Positions 53,878 to 62,412 of a stretch of DNA of 64,000 nucleotides are shown here, piece by piece. Under the pieces are notes generated by a model that ran no database searches, was not told the origin of the DNA, and was given only the letters and a program-made list of their open reading frames with translations. Both the position numbers and the translations under genes were made by a program. Positions within the stretch are counted from its first letter, which is position 1. Each line of letters begins with the position of its first letter. The stretch is from Aureimonas phyllosphaerae (GTDB lineage Bacteria > Pseudomonadota > Alphaproteobacteria > Rhizobiales > Rhizobiaceae), in contig NZ_FOOA01000014.1 in the NCBI RefSeq assembly GCF_900113065.1, forward strand, positions 48,834-112,833, written 5' to 3'.

Positions 53878-54666
53878 TCAGGTGAGAACCATGCCGCCGT
53901 CGATCATCACCGTCTGGCCGGTCATGGTGTCGGAGGCGGACGAGGCGAGAAACGCCGTGGTCCCCACGATGTCGGCGGGCGTCGACGGCCGGCCGATGAG
54001 GATGGACTGCGAGAACTCGTTGATGGCTTGCGATGGCGTCTCGGTCAGGCCGTGGTCCATGAACTCGCGGTCGAGCTGCTTCCAGAGTTCGGTCGCCACG
54101 ACGCCCGGCGCGAATGCGTTGACCGTGATGCGGTGCTCGGCGAGGGCGCGGGCGGCCGCCTGCGTGAGCGCCACGACCGCGAATTTCGAGGCGCAGTAAT
54201 GGGCGAAGAGCGGGTAGCCCTGCTTGCCCGCGATCGAGGCGGTGTTGACGATCTTGCCGCCGCCGCCCTGGAGGATCATCTGCCGCGCGGCTTCCTGGGT
54301 CCCGATCAGGACGCCGCGCCCGTTCACGGCCATGATGCGGTCGAAGTCGGCCTCGCTCACCTCCATGAAGGGGCAGGTCTGGCTGATGCCGGCATTGTTG
54401 AAGAGGACGTCGAGCCGACCGAACTCGGCGACCGTCCGCTCCACCATGGCGCGTACGCTGTCGCGCCGCGAGACGTCAACGCCGATGCCGACCGCCGTAC
54501 CGCCGTCGCTCCGGATGGCGTCCGCGACCGCCTCCGCGCGTGCGCCGTCGAGATCGGCTATCGCGACCTTTGCGCCCTTGGCGGCGAGATCGCGGGCGAT
54601 GGCCTCGCCGATGCCCCGGCCTGCGCCGGTGACGATGACGATGCGGCCGTCGAGTGAGTGTGTCAT
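53878..54666 (-). CDS. Short-chain dehydrogenase/reductase (SDR 3)
   Basis: 262 residues from ATG 54666. IVIVTGAGRGIGEAIARDLA cofactor loop, LFNNAGISQTCPFMEVSEAD, Ser in IVNTASIAGKQGYPLFAH, Tyr-Lys in YCASKFAVVALTQAAARAL. VAIADLDGARAE gives the NAD-type Asp. Sequence style is close to sorbitol/meso-butanediol dehydrogenases. It directly follows the importer permease genes, hence is probably the first oxidation step. Confidence 0.88.
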   Translation of the reverse strand: MTHSLDGRIVIVTGAGRGIGEAIARDLAAKGAKVAIADLDGARAEAVADAIRSDGGTAVGIGVDVSRRDSVRAMVERTVAEFGRLDVLFNNAGISQTCPFMEVSEADFDRIMAVNGRGVLIGTQEAARQMILQGGGGKIVNTASIAGKQGYPLFAHYCASKFAVVALTQAAARALAEHRITVNAFAPGVVATELWKQLDREFMDHGLTETPSQAINEFSQSILIGRPSTPADIVGTTAFLASSASDTMTGQTVMIDGGMVLT

Positions 54667-54680
54667 GTCCGTTGCTCCGC

Positions 54681-55661
54681 TCAGCGCCCGCGCTTCACGT
54701 AGAAGCTGGCGGCCACGATGATCACGACGCCCTTCAGGATGATCTGCATCTGCACGGGCAGGCCGAGCATCACGACGAGGTTGGAGATCGCGACGAGGAT
54801 CGCGGCCCCCGTCAGGGCTCCGGCGACCGTCCCCTTGCCGCCCGATAGCGCGATGCCGCCGACCACGGCCGCCACGATCGAGTCGAGTTCGAAGCCGCGG
54901 CCGACGAAGTTGTCGACGACCCCGACGAAGCCGGCGAGCACCAGCCCCGCAAGCGCCGCGCAGGCCCCGCTGACGACGTAAGCGAGGAGGGTGACGAGGT
55001 CGGAGCGGATGCCGACGAGGTGGGCGGTGACGGGATTGCCGCCGGTGATGAAGACGCGCCGGCCGAAGGCGCTGCGGTGGAGCGCGACGGCCGCGAGGAT
55101 CGCCACCGCGACGAGGAAGACGATGTTGTAGGGGATGCCGTTGAAGGTGCCGGCGCCGATCGTGCGGAAGAGGGGCGGCACGTTCCCCGACGGGGCGCCC
55201 TGCGTCCACGCCGTGCGCGCGCCCTGGAGGACGATCATCGTGGCGAGCGTCGCAAGGAACGGCGACACGCGGCGACGCGTCACGAGAAGGCCGTTGACGA
55301 GGCCGACCGCCATCCCGATCGCGATCGCCGTGGCGAAGACGAAGGGCACGTCGGCGTTGACGCCGTTGAAGGCGGTGGCGGTGACGGCGGCCGTCGCCAT
55401 GACCGAGGCGACCGACAGGTCGAGGCCGCGCACCAGGATCACGAAGGTCTGGCCGATCACCACGATGCCAAGCGGGGCGAACTGCAGCAGCATGTTGGAG
55501 ACGTTGGCGCCCGACAGGAAGCCCGGAGCCGCCAGCCCGCCGACCGCGAGGACGGCCAGGAGGAAGATCAGGATGCCATAGCGCGAGAGGTGCTGCCGGA
55601 AGGGGGCGGGCGCGAGCGCCGCGTCGAGCGGCTTGGCCATAGTGGTCCTTGCCTCACTCAT
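54681..55661 (-). CDS. CUT2 sugar ABC transporter, second permease (third system)
   Basis: 326 residues from ATG 55661, whose codon overlaps the stop of the other permease; ATG 55640 is an alternative. BPD_transp_2 motifs: GQTFVILVRGLDLSVASVMA and GGIALSGGKGTVAGALTGA. Two different CUT2 permeases in one operon suggest a heterodimeric channel, less common than the RbsC homodimer. Confidence 0.9.
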   Translation of the reverse strand: MSEARTTMAKPLDAALAPAPFRQHLSRYGILIFLLAVLAVGGLAAPGFLSGANVSNMLLQFAPLGIVVIGQTFVILVRGLDLSVASVMATAAVTATAFNGVNADVPFVFATAIAIGMAVGLVNGLLVTRRRVSPFLATLATMIVLQGARTAWTQGAPSGNVPPLFRTIGAGTFNGIPYNIVFLVAVAILAAVALHRSAFGRRVFITGGNPVTAHLVGIRSDLVTLLAYVVSGACAALAGLVLAGFVGVVDNFVGRGFELDSIVAAVVGGIALSGGKGTVAGALTGAAILVAISNLVVMLGLPVQMQIILKGVVIIVAASFYVKRGR

Positions 55662-56617
55662 GCCAGCCCCCGCTGCTTTTCCACGTAGACCGAGACGGCC
55701 AGGATGATGACGAGTCCCTGGACGACGAGCTGGTAATGGCTCGAGATGTCGAGGAAGTTCAGCATGTTGTTGAGAAGCGAGACGAGGTAGACGCCGAGCA
55801 GCGTGCCGATCACGCCGCCGCGCCCGCCCGTCAGCATGGTGCCGCCGACGACGACCGGCGTGATCGAGGCGAGCGTGTAGTTGGCCCCCGTATAAGGCTG
55901 GCCGGCGCTGAAGCGGCTGACGAGGTAGATCGCTGTGAGAGCGGCGAAGAAGCCCGAGGCCGCATAGACGCCGACAAGGATGCGACGGCGCGGCAGGCCC
56001 ATCAGGTCGGCCGCGTGCGCGTCGTCGCCCACGGCGTAAATGCGTCGGCCCGTGCGGGTGTTGTTCAGGAAGAACGACACGAGGAGGAACAGCGTGAGCG
56101 CGATTGTCGCGCCGATCGACAGGCCACCGGCGAAGGTGCCGTAGGCGAAGACGTCGAACTCCAGCGGCACGCCGCCGACCGGTCCGAGACCGTAGAGAAG
56201 GGCGATGCCCTGCACGATGGCCCCCGTACCGAGCGTGACGATCAGGGGATGGACGCCGGTCGCGACGATCAGGCCGCCGTTGAGGGCGCCGATCAGGGTG
56301 CCGAGGGCGAGCACGCCGGCCAGCACCGGCACGACCATCTCGGCGCGCCCGTCGATGAGGCCGGAGGTCAGCATCGACAGGAGGCTGACGACCGAGCCGA
56401 CCGACAGGTCGATGCCGCCGGTCAGCACCGTCAGCGTCTGGCCGAGGCTGACGAGCGCAAGACCCGTCGACTGCTCGTAGACGTTGAGGATATTGCCCGT
56501 TGTGGCGAAGCGGTCGGAGACGAAGGCGCCGACGGCAAACAGGGCGACGAGGAGCGCGAGGACCACGAGAAGGCCGGTTCGGCTTCCGGTCAGGGCGCGC
56601 GACAGGATGGCGGACAT
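55658..56617 (-). CDS. CUT2 sugar ABC transporter, first permease (third system)
   Basis: 319 residues. BPD_transp_2 motifs: GQTLTVLTGGIDLSVGSVVS and GGTMLTGGRGGVIGTLLG. About nine hydrophobic segments. It follows the ATPase gene by 14 bp. It pairs with the permease at 54681. Confidence 0.9.
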   Translation of the reverse strand: MSAILSRALTGSRTGLLVVLALLVALFAVGAFVSDRFATTGNILNVYEQSTGLALVSLGQTLTVLTGGIDLSVGSVVSLLSMLTSGLIDGRAEMVVPVLAGVLALGTLIGALNGGLIVATGVHPLIVTLGTGAIVQGIALLYGLGPVGGVPLEFDVFAYGTFAGGLSIGATIALTLFLLVSFFLNNTRTGRRIYAVGDDAHAADLMGLPRRRILVGVYAASGFFAALTAIYLVSRFSAGQPYTGANYTLASITPVVVGGTMLTGGRGGVIGTLLGVYLVSLLNNMLNFLDISSHYQLVVQGLVIILAVSVYVEKQRGLA

Positions 56618-56631
56618 GCGTTCTCCCTCCT

Positions 56632-58122
56632 TCAGCCGGCCATGCGGCGCGTGGCGAGTTCGACCACGGCTTCCTCGGTGATCTCGCCAGGCCCGAGCTC
56701 GCCCGTGACGACACCCTCGCGCATCACGACGACGCGCTCCGACATGCCGACGATCTCGGGCAGTTCCGACGAGATCATCAGGATCGCGACGCCGCGGTCG
56801 GCGAGTTCCTGCATGATGCGGTAGATCTCGGTCTTGGCGCCCACGTCGACGCCGCGCGTCGGCTCGTCGAGGATCAGGAGCCGTGTCGAGGTGCGCGCCC
56901 AGCGGGCGACGATCACCTTCTGCTGGTTGCCACCCGACATCACCGCGACCGGCGTGCCGGGACCGCGGCAGGCGATGCGGAAGGAGGCGATGGCCTCGTC
57001 GGCCACGGTCGCCTCGCGGCGGTGGTCGAAAAGGCCAGAGCGGGTGAACTCCGGCAGGGTCGAGGCGGAGACGTTGGCCGCAACATCGAGGAGCATCGCA
57101 AGGCCCTGACCCTTGCGGTCCTCCGTCACGAGCCCGATCCCAAGTTCGATCGCGCGGCGCGGCGAGCCGATGTCGACCGGCCTGCCGTCCACAAAAACCT
57201 CGCCGCCGGTCTTCTTCAAGGCGCCGAACAGGGCGAGAGCCAGTTCCGACCGCCCGGCGCCGACCATGCCGGCGAGCCCCGTAATCTCGCCGGCCCGCAG
57301 CGCGATCGATGCGCCGCGCACGCGTCCGGGCACGTCGATGTCGCGCGCCTCGACCACGACCGCCCCCGGCGTCTTAGGCCCGCGGCGCGTTGGAAAGAGC
57401 TCGGCGAGGTTGCGACCGACCATCAGCGCGATCAGTTGGTCCCGCGTCACATCGCCGATTGGCCGGCTGGCGACGAACCCGCCGTCCTTCAGGACGGTCA
57501 CGCGGTCGCAGAGGGCGAAGATCTCTTCCAATCGGTGGGAGATGTAGACGATGGCAACGCCGGCATCGCGCAGGCGCCGGAGGCGCTCGAACAGGACGTC
57601 GACCTCGCGGCCCGAGATCACGGCGGTCGGCTCGTCGAGGATCAGGAGCTTGACGTCGTGGATCAGCGCCTTGGCGATCTCGACCATCTGCTGGTCGGCG
57701 ACCGACAGGTCGCGGACGCGGCTGCGCGGATCGATGTCGATGCCGAAGCGCTCCAGGAGCGCCTTGGCGTCGGCGCGGGTGCGGCGATGGTCGATGAGGC
57801 CGAGCCGGTTGCGGCGCTCGTGGCCGATGAAGATGTTCTCCGCGACGCTGAGATGCGGGAAGAGCACGAATTCCTGGTAGATCACGTGGACACCGTGCCG
57901 CTTGGCGTCGCCCGGACCCTTCCAAACGGTCGGCTGTCCGTCGAAGGTGATCGTGCCGGCATCCGGCTGGTGGACGCCCGCGATCACGCGCGTCAGCGTC
58001 GACTTGCCGGCCCCGTTCTCGCCGACCAGCGCATGGATCTCGCCCGATCGCGCTTCGAAGTCGACGTCGTTGAGGGCGCGCACGCCCGGAAAGCCCTTGG
58101 CGATACCTTTCAGCATCAGCAT
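56632..58122 (-). CDS. CUT2 sugar ABC transporter, duplicated ATPase (third system)
   Basis: 496 residues. Domain 1: Walker A GENGAGKSTL at about residue 36, LSVADQQMVEIAKAL, Walker B LLILDEPTAVISGREVDVL. Domain 2: GMVGAGRSELALALFG, MSGGNQQKVIVARWA, LLILDEPTRGVDVGAKTEIY. Same layout as the other two sugar ATPases in the window but a distinct lineage. Confidence 0.92.
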   Translation of the reverse strand: MLMLKGIAKGFPGVRALNDVDFEARSGEIHALVGENGAGKSTLTRVIAGVHQPDAGTITFDGQPTVWKGPGDAKRHGVHVIYQEFVLFPHLSVAENIFIGHERRNRLGLIDHRRTRADAKALLERFGIDIDPRSRVRDLSVADQQMVEIAKALIHDVKLLILDEPTAVISGREVDVLFERLRRLRDAGVAIVYISHRLEEIFALCDRVTVLKDGGFVASRPIGDVTRDQLIALMVGRNLAELFPTRRGPKTPGAVVVEARDIDVPGRVRGASIALRAGEITGLAGMVGAGRSELALALFGALKKTGGEVFVDGRPVDIGSPRRAIELGIGLVTEDRKGQGLAMLLDVAANVSASTLPEFTRSGLFDHRREATVADEAIASFRIACRGPGTPVAVMSGGNQQKVIVARWARTSTRLLILDEPTRGVDVGAKTEIYRIMQELADRGVAILMISSELPEIVGMSERVVVMREGVVTGELGPGEITEEAVVELATRRMAG

Positions 58123-58158
58123 GGCCGGTCTCCCGCGACAGACTAGGGGGATGGGCGA

Positions 58159-58174
58159 CCCGGCCGGAGCCGGG
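58159..58174 (-). promoter_or_regulatory. Stem-loop directly after the SBP gene (third system)
   Basis: CCCGGC (58159-58164) pairs with GCCGGG (58169-58174), loop of 4 nt. It lies in the 65-bp gap between SBP stop and ATPase start on the minus strand, with no U-tract. Confidence 0.5.
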
Positions 58175-58187
58175 CCGCCGTTCGACT

Positions 58188-59324
58188 TCAGCGGGGGTAG
58201 TCGACGCTGTAGGTCGTCGGGTTGTAGTCCGGGCCCATGCCGCCGGTGACCAGCATGTCGGCAGGACCGTTCGGAACCACCATCTCCGAGATCGGCAGGT
58301 CGCGGCGGATTGAGGCGGTCTCGTCGCCGTCAGTGGTCGCGATCTGCGAGTTGATCTCGTAGATGCAGGGCACGGTCTGACCGTCGAGCACCTTCAGCGC
58401 GACGTCGATGCCAACGCCTCCCATGGCCGGGGGATAGCCGACCTCGAGCATCGGCACCTTGTGCTGGAGCGCGAGCTGCAGCGGGCCGTTGACGTCGGAC
58501 GTCGTGTGCGGCGGGATCTCGCCGTCCTTCCAGCCCGCCTCGATGAAGGCCTCGATCGAGCCCGGCGTCTGCAGGCCGTGCGCCGACCAGACGGCGTTGA
58601 TCTCTCTGCCGTACTTGGAGATTGCGGCCTGCATGACCTGCTTGCCCTTCACCGGGCTCCAGTCGGAATAGACCGTGTCGAGGATCTTGATGCCGGGATG
58701 CTGGTTGAACACCTGCATGGCCGCGCGGGTGCGGATTTCGTTCGGGCTGGAGCCTGCCTGGCCCGCCAGCATGATGACGTTGCCCTGGCCGTTCAGCTTC
58801 TCGACGATCCACTGGGCGAAGAGGCGGCCCATCATTGTGTCGGAGGCCGTCACGAACGAGATGAAGTTGTCGGAGGCGATGCGCCGGTCAACCATGACCA
58901 CCGGGATGCCGCGCTGCATCGCCCGGCTGATCGCGGGATCGAGCGCCTGCTCGGTGTTGGCACTGACGAGAAGCAGGTCGACCTGGCGCGAGATCAGGTC
59001 CTGGATATCGGCGACCTGCTTGGCGTCGTCATGGCCCGCGTCCGTGACGATGAGCTGCTTGATCTTGTCCTTGTGCTCGGCCGCCGCCTTTATCACCGAG
59101 TGCTGCATCACGACGCGCCAGCTGTCGCCGAGGCCAGCGTTGGAGAAACCGATGACGTAGGGCCCCTCCTTCTTGTACTGCGAGGTATCCTTGAAACAGA
59201 TCTCCTGCGCCGGATTGAACAGGAAGGTGCGCGGCGCGCCTTCGTAGGGCCCGGCAAAGGCGGACCCTACGGCGCCAAACATGGTGGCGGCACACAGGGC
59301 AATCTTCAGCAATCGAGATTTCAT
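58188..59324 (-). CDS. CUT2 sugar ABC transporter, periplasmic binding protein (third system)
   Basis: 378 residues from ATG 59324, which has GGGAGGAG about 7 nt upstream; the frame upstream is not leader-like. Signal peptide MKSRLLKIALCAATMFGAVG, ending SAFAG. Type I fold: YVIGFSNAGLGDSWRVVMQH, DLISRQVDLLLVSANTEQAL, GIPVVMVDRRIASDNFISFV and INAVWSAHGLQTPGSIEAF. It is longer than the other two CUT2 SBPs. The dehydrogenase set downstream suggests a polyol, cyclitol or glycone-like ligand that ends as hydroxyquinol. Confidence 0.9.
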   Translation of the reverse strand: MKSRLLKIALCAATMFGAVGSAFAGPYEGAPRTFLFNPAQEICFKDTSQYKKEGPYVIGFSNAGLGDSWRVVMQHSVIKAAAEHKDKIKQLIVTDAGHDDAKQVADIQDLISRQVDLLLVSANTEQALDPAISRAMQRGIPVVMVDRRIASDNFISFVTASDTMMGRLFAQWIVEKLNGQGNVIMLAGQAGSSPNEIRTRAAMQVFNQHPGIKILDTVYSDWSPVKGKQVMQAAISKYGREINAVWSAHGLQTPGSIEAFIEAGWKDGEIPPHTTSDVNGPLQLALQHKVPMLEVGYPPAMGGVGIDVALKVLDGQTVPCIYEINSQIATTDGDETASIRRDLPISEMVVPNGPADMLVTGGMGPDYNPTTYSVDYPR

Positions 59325-59408
59325 TCTGCAACTCCTCCCAGAGCGTCGCCAAGTCTTCCGATGAGGACACAAGTCGGACTGTGCAGCCGCAACATATTGC
59401 GCCGCATC

Positions 59409-59517
59409 AATACTGATGACTTTTGTCCAAACTCTCCCTGCAAGCCGTTCTCGACCCGCATTCCTAGTTAGACAGCGCAAATCGTCGACTCAAATACTGA
59501 TTTGTCCAAAATGGACA
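59409..59517. promoter_or_regulatory. Divergent control region with direct repeats and a perfect palindrome
   Basis: AATACTGAT followed by TTTGTCCAAA occurs twice, at 59409-59431 (with a 4-nt insert) and 59493-59510. The second copy forms the perfect palindrome TGTCCA-AAA-TGGACA (59503-59517). The region separates the SBP operon (minus) from the operon at 59623 (plus) and is A/T-richer than its surroundings. A shared regulator, perhaps the wHTH-SBP fusion at 60630, is expected to bind here. Confidence 0.6.
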
Positions 59518-59622
59518 TCGTTTCTCTAAACAACGCGGCCTGGGTCTGGGACAAGCAATTGGGAATGGGCGAGTGGGCGGGGAGCCGCGCGGACTTGCCC
59601 CGCATCTTTGGAGGAAGGCGCG

Positions 59623-60561
59623 ATGACGAGCAAAACGCTGCATGTGGGCTGGATCGGCATCGGCAAGATGGGCAAGCCCATGAGCCGCCGGGTTCTGAAA
59701 AGCGGGATGCCCGTCACCGTCTACGAGCCGCTCGCGCAGAACCGGGCGAGCGTGGTCGCGGAAGGCGCCGACATGGCCATCTCGCTCCCCGATCTCGCGG
59801 CCGCCGCCGACGTCGTGGCTCTGACGATTCCGAACGACGCCGTGCTGGAGAGCCTCGCCTTCGGGCCGGACGGCCTCGTGCAATCCATGCGGCCCGGCCA
59901 GATCCTCCTCGAGATGAGCACGGTGTCGCCGGCGATCTCCCGCCGGCTTGCCGAGAGCTTCGCGCAGCGGGACGTCTCCTATCTCAGGGCCCCGGTCTCC
60001 GGCAGCACGGCGACCGCCGTCAGCGGGCAGCTCTCGGTCATGGTCTCGGGACCGAAAGCCGCCTTCCAGAAGGTGCTTCCGCTTCTCGAGGCCTTTTCCA
60101 CGCGCCAGTTCCATATCGGACTGGAGGAGGAAGCCCGCTATCTCAAGCTGGTGCTCAACGCGCTCGTCGGCGCGACGTCGGCGCTCCTCGGCGAAGCCCT
60201 GACGCTCGGACGAAGCGGGGGCTTGAGCGACGAAACGATGCTGGAGGTCATTGGTCAGAGCGCCGTCGCCTCGCCGCTGATCGCCTACAAGAAGGACCTC
60301 CTCATCTCGCGCAACTTCGAGCCGGCCTTCACCGTCGAGCAGATGATGAAGGATTTCGACCTCATCCTCGGTGCCGCCCGTTCCGACCATGTACCGATGA
60401 CGCTCGCCGCCTTGGTCCGCCAGCAATACGAGGCCGCCTTCGCGACGGGGCATGCCCAAGACGACTTCTTCGTCCTCGTGGAACTGTGCGAGCGCCTGGC
60501 CGGGCTGCCGGCGGACAAGGGAGCGGGTGTCCCCCTTGATCGCGCCGCGGGCGATCGGTGA
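59623..60561 (+). CDS. Beta-hydroxyacid dehydrogenase (3-hydroxyisobutyrate dehydrogenase-like)
   Basis: 312 residues from ATG 59623, with GGAGGA 8 nt upstream. NAD loop GWIGIGKMGKPMSRRVLKSG, substrate motif YLRAPVSGSTATAVSGQLSV (DxPVSGG-like), catalytic Lys in EARYLKLVLNALVGATSALL. Cytosolic NAD(P) enzyme oxidising short hydroxy acids, or reducing semialdehydes such as tartronate semialdehyde. First gene of the divergent operon. The substrate is unassigned. Confidence 0.87.
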   Translation: MTSKTLHVGWIGIGKMGKPMSRRVLKSGMPVTVYEPLAQNRASVVAEGADMAISLPDLAAAADVVALTIPNDAVLESLAFGPDGLVQSMRPGQILLEMSTVSPAISRRLAESFAQRDVSYLRAPVSGSTATAVSGQLSVMVSGPKAAFQKVLPLLEAFSTRQFHIGLEEEARYLKLVLNALVGATSALLGEALTLGRSGGLSDETMLEVIGQSAVASPLIAYKKDLLISRNFEPAFTVEQMMKDFDLILGAARSDHVPMTLAALVRQQYEAAFATGHAQDDFFVLVELCERLAGLPADKGAGVPLDRAAGDR

Positions 60562-60629
60562 GAAGGTCCGCATCGGCCAGAGCGTAGCGAGCCGAGCGCC
60601 ATCGTCGACGTCGGGAGGGGTCGCCGCAC

Positions 60630-62360
60630 ATGAACGATTACGAGGTCCTGCGCGTCATCGAGTTCCTGGAGCAGACGCGCGAGCCGTTCCGCAAGGGCAT
60701 GGCGCTCACCGACGACCAGCCGATCTGGAACATCACCCTGTTCCTGATGAAGTCCGAGATCCGGGGACAGACGGTGACGGTGTCCGCGCTCGCCGGGGTG
60801 ACCGGCATCCCCTACGCGACGTCCATGCGGCTCATCACGCGGATGGTCGACGCAGGAATGATCGCGCGCGTGCCGCGCGGCAAGGACGGCAAGGGCCATG
60901 TCCTCCATCCGGGCCCGGAGATGCGCGAGTCGTTCCGAGGCTACGCCCGCGGGATCAAGGCGCTGCTCGCCCGCACCGTGGGCCTGCGCGGCTCGTCCGA
61001 GGACGAAGAGCAGTATTACTTCGGCGGCACGCCCCTCGCCTCCCGCCCCATGCCCCCTTCCAAGCTCGTCGAGCGCCGCGCCAGCGAGGCCCTCGACATC
61101 CGCTTCCTTCTGAACGACGACAACTACTTCTCGTCGATGCGCAACATGTGGGTCGACCTGCGCAGCAACCTCGCGTCGAGCCGGGACTTCAGCCTCCGCA
61201 GGCTTCCCGATCTCTATGCCGAAATCCTCGCCAACGCCCAGCGGCCCGTGTCGAGCTACGACGTGATCACGGTCAACATCCCGTGGCTTGGAGAATTGGC
61301 CGAACAGGGACTTCTGCGACCGGTCGACGACATGGTCGCCTCGAAGGTGCTGGAGGTCGCGGACTTTCATCCGGTCATCCGATCCACGGCGGAATGGCGC
61401 AAACGCACCTACGGGATCCCGGTCTACTGCACGATCGGCATCCTCTCCGCGCGCCGCGACCTGTTCGAGCAGCGCAACATCGCCTTTCCCAAGACCTTCG
61501 ACGAGGTGATCGACGCGGGCCGGCGCTTCCACCAGCCCGAGCAAGGCATGTACGGAGCGGTCTGGGACGGCGCGCCGGGCATGCCGATCGCGTCCAGCTT
61601 CCTGTTCTTTCTCGGCGCCTGCGGCTCGCCGCCCATCTCGCTTCGCCACGGGTCGGGCGGCTACACCTCGGAGGGCATGGACCTTTCCACCCTCGTGCCG
61701 CTGGTCGACACGGACGCCGGGCGCGCCACGCTCGACTTCATGCAGCGTCTTCTCGAGATTTCGCCGCCCAATGCGCTGAGCCTTGCCTGGGACCAGAACC
61801 TCTCCCTGTTCCTGTCGGGTAGCGCCGCCATGGCATATTGCTGGACGATGCGGGCATCGCGCATGGAATACGATGTCCAGTCCACCGTGAAGCGACGGGT
61901 CGAGTACCTGCCGCAGCCCTCCGGCCCGGGCGGCGGGCGCGTGTCGCCGATCGGCGGGTTCCTCCTCGCCATCCCCGCCAATCTGCCGGAGGAGCGCGTC
62001 GAGATCGCGGCGGAAGCGATCGCCTGGATGACGTCGGAGGATTCCATGCGGGCGCATGTACGCAACGGTTTTCCCGTCGCGCCGCGCTTCTCGACCAGCG
62101 CCGATCCGGAAGCCGCGGCGGGCTCGCCCATCGTCCGCTTCGTCGACGGGCTGGTGAAGCGCAACCTTCTGACGACGTGGCAGCGGCCGAACATCCCCTG
62201 CTACACGCGGATCGAACGGGTGCTCGGCCGGGAGATCCACGCCGCCCTGTCCGGAGGAAAGAGCCACGCCGCGGCGCTCTCCGATGCCTCCGCCGCCATT
62301 GCCGAGGTCCTCAGACAGCCGACCGTGGGCGCCGACAGGCTCCCGGTTCCCGCGCAATGA
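60630..62360 (+). CDS. MarR-like winged HTH fused to a cytosolic family-1 solute-binding domain
   Basis: 576 residues. Residues about 5-118 form a winged helix domain: helix SALAGVTGIPYATSMRLITR (residues 52-71), MVDAGMIARVPRGK and a wing near 83-93, ending with a long helix. After an acidic linker (about 120-150), residues 155-560 read as SBP_bac_1, the fold of oligosaccharide binders such as MalE: LRRLPDLYAEILANAQRPVS, YDVITVNIPWLGELAEQGLL, YGIPVYCTIGILSARRDLFE, FPKTFDEVIDAGRRF, LSLFLSGSAAMAYCW, SPIGGFLLAIPANLP. There is no signal peptide and no membrane segment, so both parts are cytosolic. I infer a one-component regulator whose sensor is a recycled binding protein. It sits between two dehydrogenase genes and opposite a sugar importer. 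GntR-SBP_bac_1 fusions are known in Firmicutes, but a MarR-type one is not familiar to me. Confidence 0.82.
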   Translation: MNDYEVLRVIEFLEQTREPFRKGMALTDDQPIWNITLFLMKSEIRGQTVTVSALAGVTGIPYATSMRLITRMVDAGMIARVPRGKDGKGHVLHPGPEMRESFRGYARGIKALLARTVGLRGSSEDEEQYYFGGTPLASRPMPPSKLVERRASEALDIRFLLNDDNYFSSMRNMWVDLRSNLASSRDFSLRRLPDLYAEILANAQRPVSSYDVITVNIPWLGELAEQGLLRPVDDMVASKVLEVADFHPVIRSTAEWRKRTYGIPVYCTIGILSARRDLFEQRNIAFPKTFDEVIDAGRRFHQPEQGMYGAVWDGAPGMPIASSFLFFLGACGSPPISLRHGSGGYTSEGMDLSTLVPLVDTDAGRATLDFMQRLLEISPPNALSLAWDQNLSLFLSGSAAMAYCWTMRASRMEYDVQSTVKRRVEYLPQPSGPGGGRVSPIGGFLLAIPANLPEERVEIAAEAIAWMTSEDSMRAHVRNGFPVAPRFSTSADPEAAAGSPIVRFVDGLVKRNLLTTWQRPNIPCYTRIERVLGREIHAALSGGKSHAAALSDASAAIAEVLRQPTVGADRLPVPAQ

Positions 62361-62412
62361 ACCTTGCGGGCGGCAGCACCCCCTGAACAGACGCAGCGTG
62401 AAAGGAAACGAC

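Noticed and set aside
56500..58146. 548-codon plus-strand frame over the third-system ATPase
   Set aside because: Antisense of a clear ABC ATPase; the sequence is a low-complexity charged shadow.
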